Shown piece after piece: positions 1 to 5,597 of a stretch of 64,000 nt of DNA. The number at the start of each line of letters is the position of its first letter. Position 1 is the first letter of the stretch. The notes beneath the pieces were generated by a model. The model was given only the letters and a program-made list of their open reading frames with translations, was not told the origin of the DNA and ran no database searches. This stretch comes from Fischerella sp. JS2 (lineage in GTDB: Bacteria; Cyanobacteriota; Cyanobacteriia; Cyanobacteriales; Nostocaceae): assembly GCF_032393985.1 (NCBI RefSeq), contig NZ_CP135918.1, positions 5,767,724 to 5,831,723 of the forward strand. The letters are read 5' to 3'. A program made the position numbers and the translations under genes.

Positions 1-17
1 CTGAATAAAGGTATGTT

Positions 18-365
18 TTAGGCAGGTAAGGGAACAGAACGATATTTGAGGTAGTGCAATAACAATCGAACAGAGTATCTCAGCATTTCCTCGGTTTTGG
101 AATAACATAAAGTTTTACGATGAAGACGAGCCAAATAATGTCTAAGCCTTGTGTTTTCATTTTCGACTCGTGTCATGTAGGTCTTACTCACAATTTGGTC
201 ACCATCAGGAACAAAACAAGGGTAAACAGGGTATCCATCTGTGACGTAAAAATAACTCTGCCAACACTGGACAATGTTCCATAACTGTTGGAAAGTAGTC
301 GAACTACGATCACCTAAAACCCAAGCAAGAATACCTTGAGTAAAGTGATTTACCGCCGTCCACAA
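18..365 (-). CDS. IS1-family transposase, C-terminal catalytic (InsB-like) frame
   Basis: This 115-residue frame carries the DDE-type catalytic part of an IS1 transposase. It reads from WTAVNHFTQGILAWVLGDRS through the YVTDGYPVYPCFVPDG block, where the central Asp is expected, to an RVENENTRLRHYLARLHRKT segment typical of the C-terminal part of IS1 InsB. It has no start of its own and should be made as a fusion with the preceding frame by -1 slippage on the A8 run. The coding frame closes at 18, so the open reading frame is complete even though the IS end may not be in the window. Confidence 0.75.
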   Translation of the reverse strand: MWTAVNHFTQGILAWVLGDRSSTTFQQLWNIVQCWQSYFYVTDGYPVYPCFVPDGDQIVSKTYMTRVENENTRLRHYLARLHRKTLCYSKTEEMLRYSVRLLLHYLKYRSVPLPA

Positions 366-709
366 CCAGATTTTATTTTTTTTGAACCAATAAATGTTTC
401 TAATTCATCTAGTTCTCCCACCTGCGGAATTTCCTTTGAATTTGGTGTATCCGCCAATTGTGTACCCACTCGTTTAACCCAATGAATAATGGTAGTATGA
501 TGAACGTTTTTCACCCTTTCAATTCCACGAAATCCCATACCATTGACGTACATTTTTAGGCATTCTTGTTTGATTTCATCCGAGTAGCCCCTGGGTGGTT
601 TATAGACATCAATGAATTGACGACCACAATCACAGCAAATGTGATTCTGTTTACCTCTTTTCTTTCCATTCTTACGGTTATGACAAGATCCACAGCGTGG
701 ACATTCCAT
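350..709 (-). CDS. IS1-family transposase, N-terminal (InsA-like) frame
   Basis: This 119-residue frame begins with a zinc-finger segment (CPRCGS near residue 3, then CCDCGRQF near residue 25) and continues into a helix-turn-helix (GFRGIERVKNVHHTTIIHWV, residues about 58-77). That is the usual start of IS1-type transposases. The frame runs to a poly-A stretch where a -1 shift would continue it as ...KKNKIWLWTAV into the downstream catalytic frame. Without the shift it ends in a short unrelated tail. The element lies at the left edge of the tRNA array region, which fits an accessory or plasmid-derived segment. Confidence 0.75.
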   Translation of the reverse strand: MECPRCGSCHNRKNGKKRGKQNHICCDCGRQFIDVYKPPRGYSDEIKQECLKMYVNGMGFRGIERVKNVHHTTIIHWVKRVGTQLADTPNSKEIPQVGELDELETFIGSKKIKSGCGRR

Positions 710-904
710 GATTAATTGACCTCAATTCATACCGCTATTATGCAACGCCAGATTTTTTGTTTCTCGCTATATCTCTTATCGTCATTTGTACTTCCTCTTT
801 GCCTCGGTACTTAACACCGGGTTTTTTTGTTTGGGTGCGATCGCACGAGATTCTGTTTGGCACACTTCACCAAAGGGCGATCGCCTGGTTGTCATGCTCA
901 TCCC

Positions 905-955
905 CCAAAACTGCACAGTAGACAAATACATACTACATATGTAATATTAGTATTC
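905..955. promoter_or_regulatory. ACTACAT-containing imperfect inverted repeat upstream of small ORF
   Basis: The segment holds ATACTACATATGTAATATT followed by AGTAT, an imperfect dyad. Its ATACTACAT core also occurs in the perfect dyad at 1909-1933 in front of the tRNA array. Both may be operators for the same unknown regulator. This is inference from shared sequence only. Confidence 0.35.
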
Positions 956-978
956 ATTACAAATACTACAAGCCTTCA

Positions 979-1200
979 ATGATACGCAGATTCTCCTCAA
1001 CCATTAGTAGCGCGATGCATTGCCGACCCAGCCAGGGTTTAGGCAGAGTCATTGCGCTGTTTGCGTTTGAGGGAAGAACATATCGCTTTAGCTGCGCCGA
1101 TAAATCTACAAATGTAGGCGTTTTGGGAGCAATTGCCGAATGGCTGAATCGGGATCAACTTATCCAGAGCGGGAGGTGCAGATGTCTAGCACCAACATAG
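979..1200 (+). CDS. Small hypothetical protein (73 aa)
   Basis: A 73-codon frame preceded by a dyad-rich region and followed 22 bp later by a good rho-independent terminator. The product is basic and Ser/Arg-rich at the N-terminus (MIRRFSSTISSAMHCRPSQG), with a short hydrophobic stretch (GRVIALFAF) and a helical middle (VLGAIAEWLNRDQLI). I do not recognise a family. The terminator and the upstream dyad support a real transcription unit, but no strong Shine-Dalgarno is visible. It could instead be a remnant of a longer gene, as the helical segment looks like part of a larger domain. Confidence 0.4.
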   Translation: MIRRFSSTISSAMHCRPSQGLGRVIALFAFEGRTYRFSCADKSTNVGVLGAIAEWLNRDQLIQSGRCRCLAPT

Positions 1201-1222
1201 GGACAAAAGTATCAACTACCTG

Positions 1223-1260
1223 ACCCCCGCTTATCTTCACCAGAGGCGGGGGTTATTTTT
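1223..1260 (+). terminator. Rho-independent terminator
   Basis: An 8-bp stem ACCCCCGC/GCGGGGGT with a 15-nt loop is followed by TATTTTTT. It ends the small ORF unit just before the HNH gene. Confidence 0.75.
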
Positions 1261-1278
1261 TGAGGAGTAAATTAACTT

Positions 1279-1815
1279 ATGGAAGCTCAACCACCTTTTC
1301 AGCAACCACACATATTACAAAACTCAGTGGTGGTGTTCTCCAAAAACTACCTACCACTGGCACGGATTAACATCAAACGCGCTGTTGTGCTGTTAGTCAC
1401 GGGTCAGGCAGAGTCGTTGGATTTCAGCAGCACAAAGCAGTGGGAAGTCCGTTCACCCAGCGTTGTACTACAAGTACCATCACATATCCGCTTAACTGTT
1501 GGCAATCCCGAACGGCATTGGAAAGTACCTCCTGTCAACCGTCGTGAAGTTTTGAGGCGAGACAACCACACCTGCCAATACTGCGGTAGTACCAAGCATT
1601 TAACGCTCTTACATGTAATACCCCGCTCAAAAGGTGGACAGCATACTTGGGACAACGTTGTAACAGCGTGCGAAAAATGCAACTCAACCAAGAGCGATCG
1701 CCTGCCACATGAAGCGGGAATGGTACTGAAAACCAAGCCTAAAGCCCCGATTCACCCAGCAGTGGCATTTGCCGAACAGTTTTGGAATGTACAACGCCTG
1801 AGTGAATCTGAGTAA
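1279..1815 (+). CDS. HNH endonuclease family protein
   Basis: A 178-residue protein with an HNH nuclease domain in its C-terminal half (about residues 90-150). Two CxxC zinc knuckles (CQYCG and CEKCN) flank the catalytic LLHVIPRSKGGQHTWDNV segment. The N-terminal half (VFSKNYLPLARINIKRAVVLLVTG) is the extension usual for cyanobacterial HNH proteins of this size. The start is supported by GAGGAG about 12 nt upstream. The protein probably cuts DNA or acts in DNA metabolism, but its target is unknown. It lies just upstream of the tRNA array. The second HNH gene at 4500 has a different architecture. Confidence 0.85.
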   Translation: MEAQPPFQQPHILQNSVVVFSKNYLPLARINIKRAVVLLVTGQAESLDFSSTKQWEVRSPSVVLQVPSHIRLTVGNPERHWKVPPVNRREVLRRDNHTCQYCGSTKHLTLLHVIPRSKGGQHTWDNVVTACEKCNSTKSDRLPHEAGMVLKTKPKAPIHPAVAFAEQFWNVQRLSESE

Positions 1816-1900
1816 TTGACTTCAAACTCAATCAGAGAGGGTAATACCGCGATTAAATAACACTGCCCTCTCACTTCTCAAAAAATTTTGTAGTACGCCC

Positions 1901-1933
1901 TTGACACATTTATACTACATTATGTAGTATAAA
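1901..1933 (+). promoter_or_regulatory. Candidate tRNA-array promoter with perfect dyad
   Basis: A consensus -35 TTGACA (1901-1906) is followed by a perfect inverted repeat of 12-nt arms around one base (TTTATACTACAT at 1909-1920, ATGTAGTATAAA at 1922-1933). A -10-like TAGTAT (1925-1930) lies inside the dyad with an 18-nt spacer. A repressor bound here would cover the -10. It is the last promoter-like signal before the first tRNA at 2018. Confidence 0.55.
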
Positions 1934-2017
1934 TGTAGTAAAGCAAAAGAGCCTCCCAAAAAGGCACAGAGCTAACACTATCAGAACCATGAAAACTGAA
2001 TAATTGCCACCCAATGT

Positions 2018-2117
2018 GGGGGTGTAGCTTAGTCCGGTTTAAAGCAGTCGCCTGTCGAGCGAAAGATCGTGAGTACCTGCGGAAGCCGCTCCGCGTCTAC
2101 AAATCTCATCATCCCCG
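2018..2117 (+). tRNA. tRNA-Asp(GTC), T-loop interrupted by dispersed repeat
   Basis: Acceptor GGGGGTG/CATCCCC with discriminator G, a D-stem GCTT/AAGC and anticodon loop CTGTCGA. The T-stem GTGAG (2069-2073)/CTCAT is intact, but the T-loop (2074-2104) is 31 nt instead of 7 because it holds a GCGGAAGCCGCTCCGC palindrome. Confidence 0.7.
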
Positions 2118-2120
2118 TGT

Positions 2121-2194
2121 AGCCTTGTGGACAAATAGACAAGTCGCTGTGCCTCTCAAGCATGGAGAAGCGGGTGCAACTCCCGTCAAGGCTT
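2121..2194 (+). tRNA. tRNA-Glu(CTC), somewhat degenerate
   Basis: Perfect acceptor AGCCTTG/CAAGGCT and encoded CCA (2195-2197). The anticodon loop CTCTCAA gives CTC. The anticodon stem has two wobble pairs and the T-loop is TGCAACT rather than TTCAACT, so identity and function are less sure. Confidence 0.6.
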
Positions 2195-2200
2195 CCAAAT

Positions 2201-2271
2201 GTAGGGATGGTGTAACGGCAACATCACAGTCTCCAAAACTGTTGTTCTAGGTTCAAATCCTAGTCCTTGCG
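2201..2271 (+). tRNA. tRNA-Trp(CCA)
   Basis: Anticodon stem ACAGT/ACTGT encloses CTCCAAA (anticodon CCA). The T-arm CTAGG-TTCAAAT-CCTAG is perfect, the acceptor GTAGGGA/TCCTTGC has two wobbles, and the discriminator is G as expected for Trp. Confidence 0.75.
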
Positions 2272-2293
2272 TTCTACTGCGTGTCCTAACACG

Positions 2294-2357
2294 GGAAGCT
2301 TACAAACTGGTTAATCGGTCTATAAAACCGAAGTAGGTTCGACTCCTACAGCCTCCG
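2294..2357 (+). tRNA. Degenerate tRNA-like gene, anticodon ATA (Tyr codon)
   Basis: Anticodon stem TCGGT/ACCGA around CTATAAA, a perfect T-arm GTAGG/CCTAC and encoded CCA (2358-2360). The acceptor GGAAGCT/AGCCTCC has one mismatch. The D-arm is not recognisable and the variable region is about 1 nt, so it is probably a pseudo-tRNA. Confidence 0.45.
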
Positions 2358-2419
2358 CCAAACCTGGAGGCTGAAAAAAACAGCTTCTCAAACTTGCACG
2401 TGGTAGAAATCTCACTCTT

Positions 2420-2570
2420 GGTGCTGTAGGCAAATTGGTAAAGCCACAGGTCTTTCAATCCTGGGTTTGCGGGTACTCTACCCTTCGGGAACGCCTAACG
2501 GCGAACGAGAAGCCGCTGAGTCGCAAAGCGACACGCTGCGCGAACGCGTCTACAATTCCTGTCGGCACTG
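2420..2570 (+). tRNA. tRNA-Glu(TTC) with 84-nt T-loop
   Basis: Acceptor GGTGCTG/CGGCACT, loop CTTTCAA (anticodon TTC) and T-stem GCGGG (2469-2473)/CCTGT (2558-2562). The T-loop is expanded to 84 nt by several nested copies of the GAAGCCGC-type dispersed repeat, the largest insertion in the array. Confidence 0.65.
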
Positions 2571-2576
2571 CCTCAT

Positions 2577-2658
2577 GGGTCGGCTCACCTATTGGTGTAG
2601 GTAACGGTCTGTAAAACCGCCGCGTTCAGTATTGCTGGTTCAATTCCAGCCCGACCCA
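2577..2658 (+). tRNA. tRNA-Tyr(GTA)
   Basis: Intact class II tRNA: acceptor GGGTCGG/CCGACCC, anticodon loop CTGTAAA, long variable arm, T-arm GCTGG-TTCAATT-CCAGC, discriminator A. Confidence 0.9.
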
Positions 2659-2662
2659 TCAT

Positions 2663-2769
2663 GGAGAGATTGCTATTGGCAGGGCAAGCTGTTTGCTAAA
2701 CAGTCGTGGATGCAAGTTCATTGTGGGTACCCTTCGGGAAGGCTTCGCCTACAACTCCCTCTCTCTCCG
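2663..2769 (+). tRNA. tRNA-Ser(GCT) with T-loop insertion
   Basis: Class II tRNA with perfect acceptor GGAGAGA/TCTCTCC, anticodon loop TTGCTAA (GCT) and discriminator G. The T-loop (2728-2756) is 29 nt and contains the CCTTCGGGAAGG-type palindrome. Confidence 0.7.
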
Positions 2770-2774
2770 CCTTT

Positions 2775-2848
2775 GAGAACGTGGTGTAACTGGATAACAC
2801 ATCAGTCTACGAAACTGAAGATTGAGAGTTCAAGTCTCTCCATTCTCG
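2775..2848 (+). tRNA. tRNA-Arg(ACG)
   Basis: Anticodon stem TCAGT/ACTGA around CTACGAA, perfect T-arm GAGAG-TTCAAGT-CTCTC, acceptor GAGAACG/CATTCTC with one mismatch, discriminator G. Confidence 0.85.
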
Positions 2849-2854
2849 CCTTAT

Positions 2855-2931
2855 CCCCCGGTAGCTCAGTTTTGGTAGAGAGCGCTGGTCTGAAAAATCA
2901 GAGGTCGTCGGTTCGATTCCGACCTGGGGGA
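2855..2931 (+). tRNA. tRNA-Phe(GAA)
   Basis: Acceptor CCCCCGG/CTGGGGG, anticodon stem CTGGT/ATCAG around CTGAAAA, normal T-loop TTCGATT, discriminator A. Confidence 0.9.
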
Positions 2932-2940
2932 CTGGCACAT

Positions 2941-3012
2941 TGCCCCATAGCTCAATGGCAGAGCACGCGGCTGTTAACCGCGATGTTGCAAGTTCGACTC
3001 TTGCTGGGGCAG
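2941..3012 (+). tRNA. tRNA-Asn(GTT)
   Basis: Perfect acceptor TGCCCCA/TGGGGCA, anticodon stem CGCGG/CCGCG around CTGTTAA, T-arm GCAAG-TTCGACT-CTTGC, discriminator G with CCA encoded. Confidence 0.9.
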
Positions 3013-3020
3013 CCATTCAT

Positions 3021-3146
3021 TGCCGAGTGGACGACTTGGAAAGTCACCGTGACTCTGAATCATGGAGAAGTTGGTACCCTACCCTTCGGGAACCCTCTTC
3101 GAGGGAACGGGAAGCCACTTCGTGTCTACGACCCCAACCTCGGCAA
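3021..3146 (+). tRNA. tRNA-Gln(CTG) with 59-nt T-loop
   Basis: Perfect acceptor TGCCGAG/CTCGGCA, CCA encoded, anticodon loop CTCTGAA (CTG), T-stem GTTGG (3070-3074)/CCAAC (3134-3138). A compound palindromic repeat fills the T-loop (3075-3133). Confidence 0.65.
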
Positions 3147-3154
3147 CCAATTAT

Positions 3155-3229
3155 TGGGAAGTAGGCGACGTTGGTAAAGCCACCTGATTTTGGCTCAGGA
3201 TCTCGCGGGTTCGATTCCTGCCTTCCCAG
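3155..3229 (+). tRNA. tRNA-Gln(TTG)
   Basis: Perfect acceptor TGGGAAG/CTTCCCA, anticodon stem CCTGA/TCAGG around TTTTGGC (TTG), T-arm GCGGG-TTCGATT-CCTGC, discriminator G. Confidence 0.88.
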
Positions 3230-3238
3230 CCTATGTAT

Positions 3239-3316
3239 GCTCCTGTAGCCCAATTGGAAGAGGCGGCTGTCTCAAAAACAGTCTATTTTGTACGGGTTCG
3301 ACTCCCGTCAGGAGTA
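3239..3316 (+). tRNA. tRNA-Leu(CAA), reduced variable arm
   Basis: Acceptor GCTCCTG/CAGGAGT, anticodon stem GCTGT/ACAGT around CTCAAAA (CAA), T-arm ACGGG-TTCGACT-CCCGT, encoded CCA. The variable region is only about 9 nt, short for a bacterial tRNA-Leu. Confidence 0.75.
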
Positions 3317-3324
3317 CCAGATAT

Positions 3325-3398
3325 CGGGATGTAATTCAGTGGTCTAGAAGCCGTGATTTGGGGTCACGGAGTCGTAGGTTTAAATCCTACCATCCCGA
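3325..3398 (+). tRNA. tRNA-Pro(TGG)
   Basis: Perfect acceptor CGGGATG/CATCCCG, anticodon stem CGTGA/TCACG around TTTGGGG, T-loop TTTAAAT, CCA encoded. Confidence 0.88.
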
Positions 3399-3426
3399 CC
3401 ATTTGCTTCTGTTTTTGTACTAACTT

Positions 3427-3498
3427 GGGTCGTTGGCAGAGCGGGTATGCAGCCGCCTTTTAAGCGGACTTATCCAGGTTCAACCCCTGGGCGACCCA
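3427..3498 (+). tRNA. tRNA-Lys(TTT), first copy
   Basis: Acceptor GGGTCGT/GCGACCC, anticodon loop CTTTTAA, T-arm CCAGG-TTCAACC-CCTGG, discriminator A. Confidence 0.85.
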
Positions 3499-3502
3499 CC
3501 TT

Positions 3503-3575
3503 GGGCTGTTAGCTCAGTTGGCAGAGCAGCTGCCTCTTAAGCAGAAGTGCGTAGGTTCAACCCCTACACAGCCCA
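3503..3575 (+). tRNA. tRNA-Lys(CTT), first copy
   Basis: Perfect acceptor GGGCTGT/ACAGCCC, anticodon loop CTCTTAA, T-arm GTAGG-TTCAACC-CCTAC, discriminator A and encoded CCA. Confidence 0.88.
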
Positions 3576-3584
3576 CCAAATCAA

Positions 3585-3684
3585 ACCCCTGTGACGCAAT
3601 TGGCAGACGTAGCCCGCTTAAACCGGGTTTGTTGCAGGTACTCTTCGAGAAGCCGCTTTGCGTCTACGACTCCTGTCAGGGGTA
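3585..3684 (+). tRNA. tRNA-Leu(TAA) with T-loop insertion
   Basis: Perfect acceptor ACCCCTG/CAGGGGT, anticodon stem GCCCG/CGGGT around CTTAAAC. The T-stem GCAGG (3634-3638)/CCTGT (3672-3676) flanks a 33-nt T-loop. The variable region is about 5 nt, as in class I tRNAs. No group I intron is present. Confidence 0.65.
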
Positions 3685-3695
3685 TTTGGTAACAT

Positions 3696-3769
3696 CGCGG
3701 GGATGGAGCAACGGTGGCTCGTCAGGCTCATAACCTGAACATCGGCAGGTTCAACTCCTGCCCCCGTCA
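3696..3769 (+). tRNA. Initiator tRNA-fMet(CAT)
   Basis: Anticodon stem TCAGG/CCTGA around CTCATAA, an unpaired first acceptor position (C1 opposite C72) and the D-arm sequence GGCTCGTCAGG, all initiator features. T-arm GCAGG-TTCAACT-CCTGC, CCA encoded. Confidence 0.85.
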
Positions 3770-3780
3770 CCAAAATTAGT

Positions 3781-3876
3781 GCTGGTGTAGCTCAATGTGG
3801 CAGAGCAACTGACTTGTAATCAGCTTTGTTGCGGGTACTGCTTCGCAGAAGCAAGCTACAACTCCTGTCACCAGCT
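3781..3876 (+). tRNA. tRNA-Thr(TGT) with T-loop insertion, copy 1
   Basis: Perfect acceptor GCTGGTG/CACCAGC, anticodon stem CTGA/TCAG around CTTGTAA. T-stem GCGGG (3831-3835)/CCTGT encloses a 28-nt loop (3836-3863). Nearly identical to 5178-5273, insertion included. Confidence 0.7.
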
Positions 3877-3881
3877 TCGAT

Positions 3882-3954
3882 GCGGGTGTGATGTAGTGGC
3901 TAGCATCTGAGTGCGCCACACGAGCGCGCATGGGTTCAAATCCCATCACTCGCT
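3882..3954 (+). tRNA. tRNA-Gly(GCC), degenerate anticodon arm
   Basis: Acceptor GCGGGTG/CACTCGC with discriminator T, typical of Gly, and a perfect T-arm ATGGG-TTCAAAT-CCCAT. By position the anticodon is GCC, but the anticodon stem pairs poorly and base 33 is C. Confidence 0.5.
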
Positions 3955-3959
3955 CTCGT

Positions 3960-4031
3960 AGCCCTGTAGCTCAATGGTGGAGCAACTGTCCTACAAACAG
4001 AGGGTTGCAGGTTCAATCCCTGCCGGGGCTA
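3960..4031 (+). tRNA. tRNA-Val(TAC), copy 1
   Basis: Acceptor AGCCCTG/CGGGGCT, anticodon loop CCTACAA (TAC, with C instead of T at position 33), T-arm GCAGG-TTCAATC-CCTGC, encoded CCA. Confidence 0.75.
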
Positions 4032-4040
4032 CCAATTTAT

Positions 4041-4138
4041 GGGAGTGTCGCCTAATGGACAAGGCAACCGTCTTCTAAACGGTTTTATGTAGGTACCTGC
4101 GGAAGCCGCTACCGCGTCTACAAATCCTACCACTCCGA
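4041..4138 (+). tRNA. tRNA-Arg(TCT) with T-loop insertion, copy 1
   Basis: Anticodon stem ACCGT/ACGGT around CTTCTAA, acceptor GGGAGTG/CACTCCG with the terminal pair lost, T-stem GTAGG (4089-4093)/CCTAC. The T-loop is 32 nt. Copy 2 at 5441 lacks the insertion. Confidence 0.7.
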
Positions 4139-4144
4139 CCATTT

Positions 4145-4218
4145 GCCCTTGTGACGAAACTGGCAAACGTGCTGGTCTTAGAAACCAGATTTTGTGGGTT
4201 CAAATCCCACCAAGGGTA
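4145..4218 (+). tRNA. tRNA-Leu(TAG), short variable arm
   Basis: Acceptor GCCCTTG/CAAGGGT, anticodon stem CTGGT/ACCAG around CTTAGAA, T-arm GTGGG-TTCAAAT-CCCAC. The variable region is about 5 nt, unlike normal class II tRNA-Leu. Confidence 0.75.
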
Positions 4219-4227
4219 TTAAAAATT

Positions 4228-4300
4228 GGGTCGTTAGCTCAATGGCTAGAGTTCCCGCCTTTTAAGCGGAGTGATCAGAGTTCGAGTCTCTGGCGACCCA
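4228..4300 (+). tRNA. tRNA-Lys(TTT), second copy
   Basis: Acceptor GGGTCGT/GCGACCC, anticodon loop CTTTTAA, T-arm CAGAG-TTCGAGT-CTCTG, CCA encoded. Confidence 0.87.
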
Positions 4301-4308
4301 CCAAATAT

Positions 4309-4404
4309 GGGCGTTTGGCAGAACGGTTATGCTCCTGACTCTTAATCAGGCGCTCCACAGGTACCCTGCGGGAAGCCACTTCCTGTCTACAACTCCTGCT
4401 CACC
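4309..4404 (+). tRNA. Probable pseudo-tRNA-Lys(CTT) with T-loop insertion
   Basis: The anticodon stem CCTGA/TCAGG around CTCTTAA is perfect, but the 3' acceptor strand does not pair with the 5' GGGCGTT. The T-loop (4362-4394) is 33 nt and holds the GCGGGAAGCC-type repeat. Confidence 0.45.
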
Positions 4405-4411
4405 AAATTAT

Positions 4412-4485
4412 GCCCCTGTAACCCAATTGGAAGAGGTGCCAAACTTAAAATTTGGAAGTTGCTGGTTCAAATCCAGTCAGGGGTA
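4412..4485 (+). tRNA. tRNA-Leu(TAA), second copy, short variable arm
   Basis: Acceptor GCCCCTG/CAGGGGT, anticodon stem CCAAA/TTTGG around CTTAAAA, T-arm GCTGG-TTCAAAT-CCAGT, variable region about 5 nt. No T-loop insertion and no intron. Confidence 0.78.
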
Positions 4486-4486
4486 T

Positions 4487-5171
4487 CGCGGAGATAGAGC
4501 TATGGTGCGCTATGAGGTTTTTCAAGGGGTAGGATTAGTAATCCATTATCAAATTCCCAATGATGGTTAGGGCATAAGCCTACAAGATTAGACAATGCAT
4601 TTATTTCAGAGATTAAGGCATCTTGAGGAAAGCTACTAACAGGTTCAATATGGCAAACTTCAATGTGCTTGTCATATCCACAAATCTGACAGGAGGCTTG
4701 AGGGTATTTTTGGTGAAACAGCTTAGAGGCACTCCTTTGAACTTTGCTTCTAGCAGCCTGCCAAGAAGCACTCTTAGAAAAAACCTCTGCCTTGGTTCTC
4801 TGTAGAAAATCAGGCTTTCTTTGGTTTCCAATAGCAATCTTTCCTTTAGCCTTTTTCAGGCAGGCATCGCAATACTTTCGTCTAATGTAGCCCCCTCCCT
4901 TGTAGGGTTTGAGGTGAACGATTGTGTTGCATCCTAAGCAGTTGATCTGCCTTCCTAGTTTGGGTTTCGGGTGCTTTATATTTGTGTATCTTGTTGAGCA
5001 GGATTTGTTACAAAATCTTCTTTTAGCAAAATCACGAGTTTTTTCTTCTTCACGTCTTATTAAAGGAATCGAACAAAATTCACAAAGCCTTTGAGACACA
5101 AAAACAACCCTAAACCTCTGGCAACACTATAGCTCAATCTCACGTACCGGGTTCAAATCCCGGCTCCGCTA
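4487..5171 (+). pseudogene. tRNA-like gene split by an HNH endonuclease gene
   Basis: A 5' tRNA part (CGCGGAG acceptor at 4487-4493, then ATAGAGCTATGGT) and a 3' part (T-arm CCGGG-TTCAAAT-CCCGG, acceptor CTCCGCT at 5164-5170, then A and CCA) pair at six of seven acceptor positions. They are separated by the minus-strand HNH gene. The 5' part resembles an initiator tRNA. The joined halves lack a complete anticodon arm, so this is not a clean intron. Confidence 0.5.
4500..5099 (-). CDS. HNH endonuclease with N-terminal zinc fingers
   Basis: A 199-residue protein. The N-terminal half has several CxxC pairs (CEFC near residue 6, CNKSC near 30, CLGCN near 55, CDAC near 77), suggesting two zinc-binding modules. 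The C-terminal half has the HNH core: CQICGY, then IEVCHIEPVSSFP, then NLVGLCPNHHWEFD. It lies on the strand opposite to the tRNAs and its stop codon falls within the 5' part of the split tRNA, so it is an insertion in that gene. Phage- and intron-associated HNH homing endonucleases have this layout. Homing into a tRNA gene is the natural guess but is not shown here. Confidence 0.85.
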   Translation of the reverse strand: MSQRLCEFCSIPLIRREEEKTRDFAKRRFCNKSCSTRYTNIKHPKPKLGRQINCLGCNTIVHLKPYKGGGYIRRKYCDACLKKAKGKIAIGNQRKPDFLQRTKAEVFSKSASWQAARSKVQRSASKLFHQKYPQASCQICGYDKHIEVCHIEPVSSFPQDALISEINALSNLVGLCPNHHWEFDNGLLILPLEKPHSAP

Positions 5172-5177
5172 CCAAAT

Positions 5178-5273
5178 GCTGGTGTAGCTCAATGTGGCAG
5201 AGCAACTGACTTGTAATCAGCTTTGTTGTGGGTACTGCTTTGCAGAAGCAAGCTACAACTCCTGTCACCAGCT
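5178..5273 (+). tRNA. tRNA-Thr(TGT) with T-loop insertion, copy 2
   Basis: Same as 3781-3876 apart from a few substitutions, including the 28-nt T-loop (5233-5260). The insertion therefore predates this duplication. Confidence 0.7.
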
Positions 5274-5281
5274 TGACTAAT

Positions 5282-5353
5282 GCGATCGTGGTGTAACGGC
5301 AGCATCAGAGTCTTCCTCTCCTCACGGTACGAGTTCGAGTCTCGTCGATCGCT
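5282..5353 (+). tRNA. tRNA-Gly(TCC), degenerate anticodon stem
   Basis: Perfect acceptor GCGATCG/CGATCGC, discriminator T, perfect T-arm ACGAG-TTCGAGT-CTCGT. The loop CTTCCTC gives anticodon TCC, but the anticodon stem has only two or three pairs. Confidence 0.5.
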
Positions 5354-5358
5354 CTTTT

Positions 5359-5431
5359 AGCCCTGTAACTCAGTTGGTAGAGTGCCTCTTTTACAAAGAG
5401 GAAGTAGCGGGTTCAATTCCTGCCAGGGCTA
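5359..5431 (+). tRNA. tRNA-Val(TAC), copy 2
   Basis: Acceptor AGCCCTG/CAGGGCT, anticodon stem CCTCT/AGAGG around TTTACAA, T-arm GCGGG-TTCAATT-CCTGC, CCA encoded. Better preserved than the copy at 3960. Confidence 0.87.
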
Positions 5432-5440
5432 CCAATTTAT

Positions 5441-5512
5441 GGGAGTGTCGCCTAATGGATGGGCATCGATCTTCTAAATCGATTTGTAGGGGTTCAAGTC
5501 CCTTCACTCCTG
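5441..5512 (+). tRNA. tRNA-Arg(TCT), copy 2
   Basis: Anticodon stem TCGAT/ATCGA around CTTCTAA, T-arm AGGGG-TTCAAGT-CCCTT, acceptor GGGAGTG/CACTCCT, discriminator G. No T-loop insertion. Confidence 0.85.
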
Positions 5513-5518
5513 CTATTT

Positions 5519-5592
5519 GGGGTCATAGCTCAACTGGCTAGAGCGTCCGCCTTGCAAGCGGGAGGTTAGGGGTTCAAATCCCCTTGATTCCA
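5519..5592 (+). tRNA. tRNA-Ala(TGC)
   Basis: Acceptor GGGGTCA/TGATTCC, anticodon stem TCCGC/GCGGG around CTTGCAA, T-arm AGGGG-TTCAAAT-CCCCT, discriminator A. Confidence 0.85.
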
Positions 5593-5597
5593 CTTTT

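Larger units (their letters stand above)
1..740 (-). mobile_element. IS1-family insertion sequence, left end cut by the window edge
   Basis: Two overlapping minus-strand frames (350-709 and 18-365) together encode an InsA/InsB-type IS1 transposase. They overlap at a run of eight A on the coding strand (376-383), the kind of place where IS1-like elements use -1 frameshifting. The right terminus should lie within about 30 bp beyond 709, but I could not define terminal inverted repeats because the other end is near or outside position 1. Confidence 0.75.

Noticed and set aside
2360-2412. Possible tRNA-Cys from the word TTGCACG
   Set aside because: No acceptor or T-arm pairing could be built; only a GGCTG/CAGCT-type hairpin is there.
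2121-3316. UGA suppressor tRNA that would read the parA TGA codons
   Set aside because: The candidates with TCA in the anticodon loop (2121, 3239) place CTC and CAA at positions 34-36, not TCA.
2014-3733. Several open frames of 60-180 codons across the tRNA array
   Set aside because: They overlap well-folded tRNA genes on the same or opposite strand and show no protein-like pattern.
4487-5171. Group I intron in the split tRNA
   Set aside because: Almost no sequence lies between the tRNA parts and the HNH gene, so the intron core helices cannot be present.
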